Positions 16,464-24,770 of a DNA stretch of 64,000 bases are shown here, piece after piece; positions within the stretch are counted from its first letter, which is position 1; each line of letters begins with the position of its first letter. The stretch is from Streptomyces fructofermentans (GTDB taxonomy: Bacteria; Actinomycetota; Actinomycetes; Streptomycetales; Streptomycetaceae). Position numbers and translations under genes: made by a program. The stretch is from positions 153,016 through 217,015 of the forward strand of contig NZ_BMWD01000012.1 of NCBI RefSeq assembly GCF_014651055.1, read 5' to 3'. Below the pieces are notes generated by a model. It was not told where the DNA came from. It did not search any database and saw only the letters and a list, made by a program, of their open reading frames with translations.

Positions 16464-17339
16464 TCAGGTGTGTTCGACCACGGTGTCGGCGAGGACCGGC
16501 GCGTCGTCCCGGTCGGCCGCGCCCACGGTGACCCGGACCTGCCCGTCCCCGCGCCACATCCGGATGCGCAGGGTCTCGCCCGGGTACACGACCCCGGCGA
16601 AGCGTGTGGTGTAGGAGCGGACCCTGCCGACGTCGCCGTCGAGGAGGGAGTCGACGACGGCCTTCAGCGTGATCCCGTAGGTGCACAGCCCGTGCAGGAT
16701 GGGGCGGTCGAACCCGGCGAGCTTGGCGAACTCGGGGTCCGCGTGCAGCGGATTCCAGTCGCCGGAGAGCCGGTACAGGAGCGCCTGGTCCTCGCGGACC
16801 GCGCGTTCGACCGTACGGTCGGGTTCGCCGGTCGGCGGCGCGGGGCGGGCCGAGGGGCCGCGGTCACCGCCGAAGCCGCCTTCGCCGCGTACGAAGATCT
16901 GGGCGTCGTTGGTCCACAACGGGCCCTCTGCGTCGCCGACTTCGGTGCGCACGACGAGGACGGCGGCCTTCACCTTGTCGTACACGGCGGCGATCCGGGT
17001 GGCGGCGACCGCCTCGCCCTCGACGGGGATCGGGCGGTGCAGCCCGATGGTCTGGCCGCCGTGCAGGACGCTCGCGAGGTCGACGTCGATCCCGGGCAGG
17101 GAGAGTCCGCCGATGACACCCGGGGAGCCCGCTCCCGCGACGGTCGCGAAGCTGGGCAGGACGTGCAGCCGGGACTCCAGCGTGTAGCGGAGCTCGTCCG
17201 GGTCGGTCGCCGCGCCGCGCAGGTCGGGGTTGGCTCCGGCGCCGAGGCCGAGGTGGTAGAGCTGGACGTCCTTGTGCCCCCAGGTGATCCGGGCGGGCCG
17301 GGGCTCGGCCGCGAGGGCCCGGGAAACGTCGATGGGCAT
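16464..17339 (-). CDS. MaoC-like 2-enoyl-CoA hydratase, Hsd4B/Rv3538-like
   Basis: 291 residues from ATG 17339 (AGGAG 5 nt upstream; the frame is open further up but without a site). Double hot-dog hydratase: N-terminal half begins MPIDVSRAL and has DVQLYHLGLGAG; C-terminal half has the hydratase-2 motif GDWNPLHADPEFAKLAGFDRPILHGL with the catalytic Asp and His. This matches the pattern of M. tuberculosis Rv3538, which hydrates steroid side-chain enoyl-CoAs. First gene of the hydratase-alcohol dehydrogenase-SDR operon. A KstR-type operator lies 95 bp upstream. Confidence 0.9.
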   Translation of the reverse strand: MPIDVSRALAAEPRPARITWGHKDVQLYHLGLGAGANPDLRGAATDPDELRYTLESRLHVLPSFATVAGAGSPGVIGGLSLPGIDVDLASVLHGGQTIGLHRPIPVEGEAVAATRIAAVYDKVKAAVLVVRTEVGDAEGPLWTNDAQIFVRGEGGFGGDRGPSARPAPPTGEPDRTVERAVREDQALLYRLSGDWNPLHADPEFAKLAGFDRPILHGLCTYGITLKAVVDSLLDGDVGRVRSYTTRFAGVVYPGETLRIRMWRGDGQVRVTVGAADRDDAPVLADTVVEHT

Positions 17340-17433
17340 GTGGCTCCTGACTGCCGGCGGGGAAGACCTCGGTGCGGCCGTCCGCACCGTCGGCCGCACC
17401 GAGGTCGACACTGGGCCGCGGAACCCGCCTGTC

Positions 17434-17449
17434 CTAGAACGCGTTCCAG
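17434..17449. promoter_or_regulatory. KstR-type operator 1 (upstream of the hsd4B-like operon)
   Basis: CTAGAAC-GC-GTTCCAG, 6 of 7 arm positions symmetric. It fits the TnnAACnnGTTnnA core described for mycobacterial KstR and matches the other copies in this window. It lies in the 257-bp divergent gap between the hydratase and ABC transporter genes. Confidence 0.75.
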
Positions 17450-17496
17450 TACGGCGAACCCCTGTATAGCCCAGGCCCCGGCACATGTGAAGACTC

Positions 17497-17511
17497 CTGA
17501 CGGCATGTCAG
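17497..17511. promoter_or_regulatory. Second palindrome, copy 1 (CTGACG-N3-CGTCAG type)
   Basis: CTGACG-GCA-TGTCAG, one mismatch from a perfect 6-bp palindrome, 48 bp from the KstR-type site. Same motif as at 27208, 33139, 41160 and 53808. Binding protein unknown. Confidence 0.55.
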
Positions 17512-17596
17512 ATCGGTGTGCCGTGACATTTGTCCTGCCCGGGTCCGTACATCTGCTTCTGCCGCGCGGGCACTCCCCGTCCGTAGCGTCGCCCCC

Positions 17597-18583
17597 ATGA
17601 CGAGGACAGCGAGGACGGCCGGGACGGAGAGCGCCGTGTCCTTCACGGGGGCGGTCAGGGCGTTCGGCCCGGTGCGCGCCGTGGACGGCGTCGACCTGGA
17701 GATCGCACGCGGCGAGACCGTCGCGCTGCTGGGCCGCAACGGCGCGGGGAAGTCGACCGCGATCTCGCTCCTGCTGGGTCTGGACGAACCGGACGAGGGG
17801 GGCGTACGGGTCTTCGGCCGCGTCCCGGCGCAGGCCGTGCGGGCGGGGCTGGTGGGCGCGATGCTCCAGGACGCGCGTGCCGTGCCGAGGGTGACGGTCG
17901 GCGAGCTGGTCGCGTTCGTGGCGGGCACGTACCCGGCGCCGATGCCCGTCGCGGGGGCGCTGGAGGCCGCGGGGGTCACAAAGTTCGCCGGGCGGCGCCT
18001 CGACCGGCTCTCCGGGGGCCAGGCCCAGCGGGTGCGGTTCGCCGTCGCCCTGGTGGGGGACCCCTCGCTCATCGTGCTGGACGAGCCCACCGCGGCACTG
18101 GACGTGGAGGCCCGGTACGCGTTCTGGGACGCGATGCGGGCGTACGCGCGGCGCGGCCGCACCGTCCTGTTCTCCACCCACCACCTGGAGGAGGCGGACG
18201 CCAACGCCGACCGGATCGTCGTCGTCGACCGCGGCCGGGTGGTCGCCGACGGCAGCGGCGCGCGGCTCCGGCGTGCGGCGGGCGGCGGCCTCGTCGCCCT
18301 CGACCTCGCCTGCTCGGACGCCAACGGGCAGGCCGGGCAGGCCGGGCAGGCCGATTCGGCCGGGCTGGCCGGGCTGCCCGGGGTGGTCTCCGTGGAGGTG
18401 CGCGGCGGCCGGGCGCGGCTGCGCACCGAGGACCCGGACGCCACGGTCGTCGCGCTCGCCGGGCTCGGGCTGGTCCGGGGCCTGGAGGTCGCCCCGGCCT
18501 CCCTCGACGACGCGTTCCTCGCCCTGACGTCGGCCGACGGCCCCACCCGCGGGTCCGCCCGTACGTCCCTGGAGGCGGTGTGA
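17597..18583 (+). CDS. ABC exporter ATPase
   Basis: 328 residues. All ATPase motifs are intact: Walker A GRNGAGKST, signature LSGGQAQR, Walker B LIVLDEPTAALD and H-loop FSTHHLEEAD. After the nucleotide-binding domain (to about residue 225) a C-terminal regulatory domain contains a Gly-Gln-Ala repeat (GQAGQAGQADSAGLAGLPG). The ATG at 17597 has no ribosome site but TAGCGT lies 7 nt before it, fitting a leaderless start. It forms an ABC-2 exporter with the next gene (TGATG overlap) and is followed by a DesK-like kinase and DesR-like regulator, a common streptomycete module thought to respond to membrane or antibiotic stress. Confidence 0.92.
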   Translation: MTRTARTAGTESAVSFTGAVRAFGPVRAVDGVDLEIARGETVALLGRNGAGKSTAISLLLGLDEPDEGGVRVFGRVPAQAVRAGLVGAMLQDARAVPRVTVGELVAFVAGTYPAPMPVAGALEAAGVTKFAGRRLDRLSGGQAQRVRFAVALVGDPSLIVLDEPTAALDVEARYAFWDAMRAYARRGRTVLFSTHHLEEADANADRIVVVDRGRVVADGSGARLRRAAGGGLVALDLACSDANGQAGQAGQADSAGLAGLPGVVSVEVRGGRARLRTEDPDATVVALAGLGLVRGLEVAPASLDDAFLALTSADGPTRGSARTSLEAV

Positions 18584-19302
18584 TGCTCGGCCTGCTGCGG
18601 CTCGAGGTGCGCCGGACGCTGCGCGACACCGGCTTCGTCGTCGGCGGCGTCGTGATGCCGGTGGTGATGTACCTGCTGTTCACCAACATCGGGGGCGGCG
18701 CCGACGACGGCTGGCGGACCGCCTCCATGGTCGGCATGGCAGCGTACGGCGCGATGGGCTCGGCGCTGAACACCGGCGGCGCGGTCGCCGAGGACCGGAC
18801 GACCGGCTGGCTGCGGCAGTTGCGGATCACACCGCTGAGTCCGCGCCGGGTGGTGGCCGGCCGGGCGCTGACCGGAGCGGTGACCGTACTGCCCGCGATC
18901 GTCGCGGTGCTGGCGGCGGGCGGGCTGGTCAACGGGGTGCGCCTCGACCTCCGGCAGTGGGCGGCGATCGCGGTGCTGCTGTGGCTCGGCTCGATCCCCT
19001 TCACCCTGCTCGGCCTCGGCAACGGCTACCGGCTGACCGCGCAGACCACGGGAGTGGTCAACCTGGTGTGCAACCTGGTGCTCGCGGTGGCCGGCGGGCT
19101 GTGGTTCCCGCCCGAGCTGTTCCCCCCGTGGCTGCGGTCCGTCTCCCCGTACACGCCCACGAACCGGTTCGCGCAGCTCGGCACGTCGGTCGCCGACGGG
19201 CACGCGCCCACCGCCGGGGCGGTGCTGGTACTGGTCTGCTGGCTCTCGCTGTTCGGCTCGTACGCTGTGGTCTCGTACCGCAGGGCCGCACGGACCGTCT
19301 GA
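18583..19302 (+). CDS. ABC-2 type permease
   Basis: 239 residues, about six hydrophobic helices (FVVGGVVMPVVMYLLFTNI, AVTVLPAIVAVLAAGGLV, WAAIAVLLWLGSIPFTLLGL, VVNLVCNLVLAVAGGLWFPPELFP, AGAVLVLVCWLSLFGSYAVV). The GxxxxPPEL segment near the sixth helix is typical of ABC-2 permeases. The ATG overlaps the ATPase stop by one base (TGATG); an in-frame GTG sits 3 nt earlier. Translocation partner of the preceding ATPase. Substrate unknown. Confidence 0.9.
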   Translation: MLGLLRLEVRRTLRDTGFVVGGVVMPVVMYLLFTNIGGGADDGWRTASMVGMAAYGAMGSALNTGGAVAEDRTTGWLRQLRITPLSPRRVVAGRALTGAVTVLPAIVAVLAAGGLVNGVRLDLRQWAAIAVLLWLGSIPFTLLGLGNGYRLTAQTTGVVNLVCNLVLAVAGGLWFPPELFPPWLRSVSPYTPTNRFAQLGTSVADGHAPTAGAVLVLVCWLSLFGSYAVVSYRRAARTV

Positions 19303-19316
19303 ACGGGAGCGGGGAC

Positions 19317-20759
<1,443 letters not shown>

Positions 20760-21211
20760 GCGGGACGATGGGCCTCGCCGGGCCGGGCGGCCGTTCCCGG
20801 CGGGCCGCCGGGACTGATCGCGGCCGGCGGGCCGCCCAGCGGTCGGGGCGGCGGCGCCCTTGCCGGGCCGGACGGCCTTCTCCGGTGGGCCGCCCGGGGT
20901 GGATCGGGACGGGTGGCCGAACGGCGACCCGGACGGTCGGCCCTCGCCGGGCCCGGCGACCGCTCCCCGCCCGCAGGCGGGGCGCATCGGACCCGCGGTC
21001 CGACAGCGACCCGGACGGTGGGCCCTCGCCGGGCCCGGCGACCGCTCCCGGCCCGCGGGCGGGGCGGGCCGGGCGTCCTGCGGGGGTCGCCACGGCGGGG
21101 AGTGGCGCCCTGGGCGGGAGTGCGCCCCCGCGTGCGGGCCGCCGGATGCGGGCTCCGTGCGCCGGGCCGCACCCGGGGGCCGAGGGGGCCGACGCGGCCT
21201 ACCCTTGGCCC
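20760..21211 (+). repeat. 452-bp intergenic region with two 61-bp direct repeats
   Basis: Lies between kinase and regulator genes. Copies at 20924-20984 and 21006-21066 (offset 82 bp) share GCGACCCGGACGGT, CCTCGCCGGGCCCGGCGACC and a GC-rich hairpin end; a poorer copy begins near 20766. At the downstream end a TACCCT hexamer (21200-21205) sits 6 nt before the GTG of the regulator, so the regulator probably has its own leaderless promoter. No reading frame is credible here. Confidence 0.6.
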
Positions 21212-21853
21212 GTGAACGAGATGCCGCGCGACCACCGGCCCGCGAAGTCCGTCCGAGTCCTCCTCGCCGAGGACCAGGGGATGATGCGCGGCGCGCTCGC
21301 GCTCCTGCTGGGCATGGAGGCGGACATCGAGGTGGTGGCGCAGGTCGGCGCGGGGGACGAGATCGTGCCGGCGGCCCACCTGTCGCGCCCCGACGTCGCG
21401 CTGCTGGACATCGAACTGCCCGGTATCAGCGGGCTCGACGCCGCCGCCCTGCTGCGGGACGAGGTGCCGGACTGCCGCGTGCTGATCCTCACGACGTTCG
21501 GGCGGCCCGGCTACCTGCGGCGGGCCATGGAGGCGGGCGCGGCGGGCTTCCTCGTCAAGGACGGGCCGGTGGAGGAGCTGGCCCGGGCGGTCCGCCGAGT
21601 GCTGACCGGGGAGACCGTGATCGATCCGGCGCTCGCCGCGGCCGCGCTGAGCGCGGGCCCCAACCCGCTCACGGCCCGGGAGTGCGACGTGCTGAAGGCC
21701 TCCGTGGACGGCGCGACCGTCGCGGACATCGCGGGCCGACTGCACCTCTCCGAGTCGACCGTCCGCAACTACCTGTCCTCCGCGATCGGCAAGACGGGCA
21801 CCCGCAACCGCATGGAGGCGGTGCGCGAGGCCCGGCAGCAGGGTTGGCTCTGA
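21212..21853 (+). CDS. DesR-like response regulator (NarL/LuxR family)
   Basis: 213 residues. Receiver domain: RVLLAEDQGMMRGAL (acidic pocket), VALLDIELPG (phosphoacceptor Asp), LILTTFGR, LVKDG (Lys). Output domain: LuxR-type helix-turn-helix NPLTARECDVLKASVDGATVADIAGRL then LSESTVRNYLSSAIGKTGTRNRMEA. GTG at 21212 chosen because TACCCT lies 6 nt upstream, fitting a leaderless start; ATG at 21221 is the alternative. Cognate partner of the upstream kinase and likely activator of the exporter. Its stop is 4 nt from that of the convergent MFS gene. Confidence 0.92.
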   Translation: MNEMPRDHRPAKSVRVLLAEDQGMMRGALALLLGMEADIEVVAQVGAGDEIVPAAHLSRPDVALLDIELPGISGLDAAALLRDEVPDCRVLILTTFGRPGYLRRAMEAGAAGFLVKDGPVEELARAVRRVLTGETVIDPALAAAALSAGPNPLTARECDVLKASVDGATVADIAGRLHLSESTVRNYLSSAIGKTGTRNRMEAVREARQQGWL

Positions 21854-21857
21854 CGTC

Positions 21858-23294
21858 TCAGGCCCGCGCCGGGGCCCCTCTCGGCAGCCAGACCAGCATC
21901 AGCAGGGTGCCGCCGAGCAGCACGCCCGCGCCGGTGCGGAAGACGAGGGCGTAGCCCTCGGTCAGGGCCTCGGGCGACATGCCGCCGCCGGTCCGCGCCG
22001 CCGCGATCGTCGACATCACGGAAAGGCCGAGCGAACCGCCCATCGTGCGCGAGGTGTTGACCAGTCCGGAGACGAGTCCCGCGTCGTCCGCGTCCGCTCC
22101 CGACGTGGCGAGGGCGGCGAGCGGGGTCGCGGACAGGCCCGCGCCCAGCATCATCAGGATTCCCGGGAACATGATCGCGGTGAGGTACGAGCCGTCGGCG
22201 GTCATCGTGGACTGCCACACGAACCCCGCGGCGGCCGTCAGGGCCCCGGTCACGGCCACGTTGCGCGCCCCGAACCGGGGCATCAGGCGCGGCGCGGCCT
22301 TCGAGCCGAGCACCACCGCGAGCGAACTCGGCACGAGCGCGAGCCCGGCGTCCAGCGGGGAGTAGCCGAGCACGTTCTGCGCGTACAGCGTCATGAAGTA
22401 CCACATGCAGAACATCGCCGAACCGCACAGGAACATGGCCGCGTTGGCCGACGACACCGCTCTCAGCCGGAACAGCTTCAGCGGCATCAGCGGTTCCCTC
22501 GTCCGGGCCTCCACGAGCAGGAAGAGCCCGATCAGGGCGGCCCCGGCGGCGAGCGGGACCAGGGTCGCGGCCGTCGCCCAGCCCTCGGCCTCGGTCTGCA
22601 CGATCCCGTACGCGAGGGTCCCGAGTCCGGCCGTCGCGAGCAGCGCGCCGGGCAGGTCCGGCCGGCGCCCCCGCACGGCCCGGCCCTCCACGAGCCACCA
22701 CATCGCGCCGGCCAGCACCAGCGCGCCGAAGGGCACGTTGATCAGCAGGACCCACCGCCACGACAGCCCGTCGACCAGGAGCCCGCCGACGAGGCCGCCC
22801 GCTGCGCCGCCGCCCCCGCCGACGGCGGTCCAGGTGGCGATGGCCCGCGCGCGTGCCGCCCCCTCCGGGACGGCGGACGTGAGGATCGTCAGCGTGGAGG
22901 GCGCGAGGACGGCCGCCCCCAGGCCCTGCGCCGCCCGGGCGAGGAGCAGGTGCCATCCCTCCTGGGCGAGTCCGCCGCCGAGGGAGGCGGCGGTGAACAG
23001 CGCGAGGCCTGCCAGGAACATCCGCTTGCGCCCGTACAGGTCGCCGGCCCGCCCGCCGAGCAGCATGAAGCCGGCGAAGGCGATCGTGTACGCGTTGACG
23101 ACCCATTGGAGCCCCGCGGGACCCAGCCCCAGGTCGGCCCGCACCGACGGCAGCGCGACGTTGACGACGGACACGTCGAGGACGACGAGGAACTGTCCCG
23201 CGCAGGCCAGCGCGACCACCGCCCACGTGGGTGGTGCGGTGCGGCGGGACGCGGGTGTCTCCTGGGCGGTGCGCAGCGTGGGCATGGGTGTCAT
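21858..23294 (-). CDS. MFS exporter, DHA2 (14-helix) family
   Basis: 478 residues from ATG 23294 (another ATG at 23285). Fourteen hydrophobic segments; motif A GGRAGDLYGRKRMFL after helix 2, motif C-like GGGGAAGGLVGGLLVDGLSWRWVLLINVP in helix 5, and the first-helix motif QFLVVLDVSVVNVALPSV with the DHA2 aspartate. These are proton-driven exporters of drugs, dyes or secondary metabolites. It lies alone, divergent in orientation from the response regulator and in front of the thiolase operon. No adjacent TetR or MarR regulator hints at its substrate. Confidence 0.9.
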   Translation of the reverse strand: MTPMPTLRTAQETPASRRTAPPTWAVVALACAGQFLVVLDVSVVNVALPSVRADLGLGPAGLQWVVNAYTIAFAGFMLLGGRAGDLYGRKRMFLAGLALFTAASLGGGLAQEGWHLLLARAAQGLGAAVLAPSTLTILTSAVPEGAARARAIATWTAVGGGGGAAGGLVGGLLVDGLSWRWVLLINVPFGALVLAGAMWWLVEGRAVRGRRPDLPGALLATAGLGTLAYGIVQTEAEGWATAATLVPLAAGAALIGLFLLVEARTREPLMPLKLFRLRAVSSANAAMFLCGSAMFCMWYFMTLYAQNVLGYSPLDAGLALVPSSLAVVLGSKAAPRLMPRFGARNVAVTGALTAAAGFVWQSTMTADGSYLTAIMFPGILMMLGAGLSATPLAALATSGADADDAGLVSGLVNTSRTMGGSLGLSVMSTIAAARTGGGMSPEALTEGYALVFRTGAGVLLGGTLLMLVWLPRGAPARA

Positions 23295-23469
23295 GCTCGC
23301 AGGGCCCCCGCACCCCGTACATCGGAATTTCGTCGCATCGCCGTCGGTCGCTGGTCCCGGGCCGCCGGAACGGGCCCCGGCACCGGCCCCCGTCCGACAC
23401 ACCTCCGCCACCCGACGCGGGCACCCGGTCCGACACCCGCACCGGCGCCGGCGCCGGCGTCGGGTCAGT

Positions 23470-24663
23470 TCAGGCCGGCCGTCGCAGGAGGGTCACCACC
23501 GCCGCGCCGCCGAGCCCGATGTTGTGCGCGAGGCCCACGCGCGCGCCGGGCACCTGCCGCGCCTCCGCCTCGCCCCGCAACTGCCACACCAGCTCGGCCA
23601 CCTGCGCGATGCCGGTCGCGCCCAGCGGGTGGCCCTTCGAGATGAGCCCTCCCGAGGGGTTCACCACCCATCGCCCGCCGTACGTCGTCGCGCCCGACTC
23701 GACGAGCTTGCCCGACTCCCCGGGCGCGCACATGCCGAGCGCCTCGTAGGTCAGCAGTTCGTTGACGGAGAAGCAGTCGTGCAGTTCCACGACGTCGACG
23801 TCCTCGATGCCGAGCCCGGCCCTGTCGTGGACCTGGCGGGCGGCGGCCCGTGACATCGGCTGTCCGACGGCGTCCACGCAGGAGCCGGACGCGAAGGACT
23901 CCTCGGTGTCCGTGGTCATCGCCTGCGCGACGATCTCGACGGCCCGGCCGCCCAGCGCGTGCCGCTCCACGAACCGTTCCGAGACGACGACCGCGGCGGC
24001 CGCGCCGTCCGAGGTGGGCGAGCACTGGAGCTTCGTCAGCGGGGCGTGCACGGTCCGCGAGGCGAGGACCTCGTCGACCGAGTGGACGTCCTGGAACTGC
24101 GCGTACGGGTTGTTCGCCGAGTGCCGGTGGTTCTTGGCGCCCACCGCCGCCAGTTGCGCCTCGGTCGTGCCGTACTTCTCCATGTGCTCGCGCGCCGCGT
24201 TCCCGAAGATCTGGGCGGTGGGCGGCGTCCTCGCGAAGCCGTGCCGGGCCGCCATCACCCCGTAGTGCCGGGCCACGGGCGATCCGGCGAAGTCCCCGCC
24301 GCCGGTGCCCCCGCCGAGCGCCCCGCGCGTCATCTTCTCGAAGCCCAGCGCCAGGACGCAGTCGCTCGCACCGCCCTCGACGAACTGCCGGGCGAGCATC
24401 AACGCGGTGGCGCCGGTCGCGCAGTTGTTGTTCACGTTGTAGACGGGCACGCCGCTCAGGCCGAGTTCGTACGCGGCCCGCTGCCCTGCCGTGGATGCCT
24501 GGAAGCAGTGGCCCACGGGCACCTGCTCCACGGCCTCGTAGGAGAGCCCGGCGTCCGCGAGGGCGGCGGTGCCCGCCTCCCGGACCATGTCCCAGTACTG
24601 CCAGTCCCGGGTCTCCGGCTTCTCGAACCTGGTCATGCCCACTCCGACGACGTACGCCTTCAT
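23470..24663 (-). CDS. SCP-x/lipid-transfer-protein-like thiolase (Ltp1-like)
   Basis: 397 residues, ATG 24663 with GGGGAGAG just upstream. Thiolase fold: NVNNNCATGATALMLA carries the nucleophilic Cys, GFEKMTRGALGGG, LTKLQCSPTSDGAAA, VVELHDCFSVNELL, NPSGGLISKGHPLGATG carries the catalytic His, and HNIGLGGAAVV ends it. It resembles M. tuberculosis Ltp1 (Rv2790c) and the thiolase half of peroxisomal SCP-x, which cleave or condense branched or steroid acyl-CoAs. It lies 107 bp behind the double acyl-CoA dehydrogenase gene on the same strand, so both are probably transcribed from the KstR-type site at 27191. Confidence 0.9.
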   Translation of the reverse strand: MKAYVVGVGMTRFEKPETRDWQYWDMVREAGTAALADAGLSYEAVEQVPVGHCFQASTAGQRAAYELGLSGVPVYNVNNNCATGATALMLARQFVEGGASDCVLALGFEKMTRGALGGGTGGGDFAGSPVARHYGVMAARHGFARTPPTAQIFGNAAREHMEKYGTTEAQLAAVGAKNHRHSANNPYAQFQDVHSVDEVLASRTVHAPLTKLQCSPTSDGAAAAVVVSERFVERHALGGRAVEIVAQAMTTDTEESFASGSCVDAVGQPMSRAAARQVHDRAGLGIEDVDVVELHDCFSVNELLTYEALGMCAPGESGKLVESGATTYGGRWVVNPSGGLISKGHPLGATGIAQVAELVWQLRGEAEARQVPGARVGLAHNIGLGGAAVVTLLRRPA

Positions 24664-24770
24664 GACTCTCCCCAGTCCCTCGCCCGTCCTTGCCGTGCCT
24701 GTGGTGCCTGTGGTGCCTTCCGGGCCCGCCGCACGCCCCCGGGGCGACCGGCCCCTGACGCCCCTGCCGG

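Noticed and set aside
15402..17600. 732-codon plus-strand frame across the alcohol dehydrogenase and hydratase genes
   Set aside because: Antisense shadow of two recognisable enzymes; no motif, no ribosome site.
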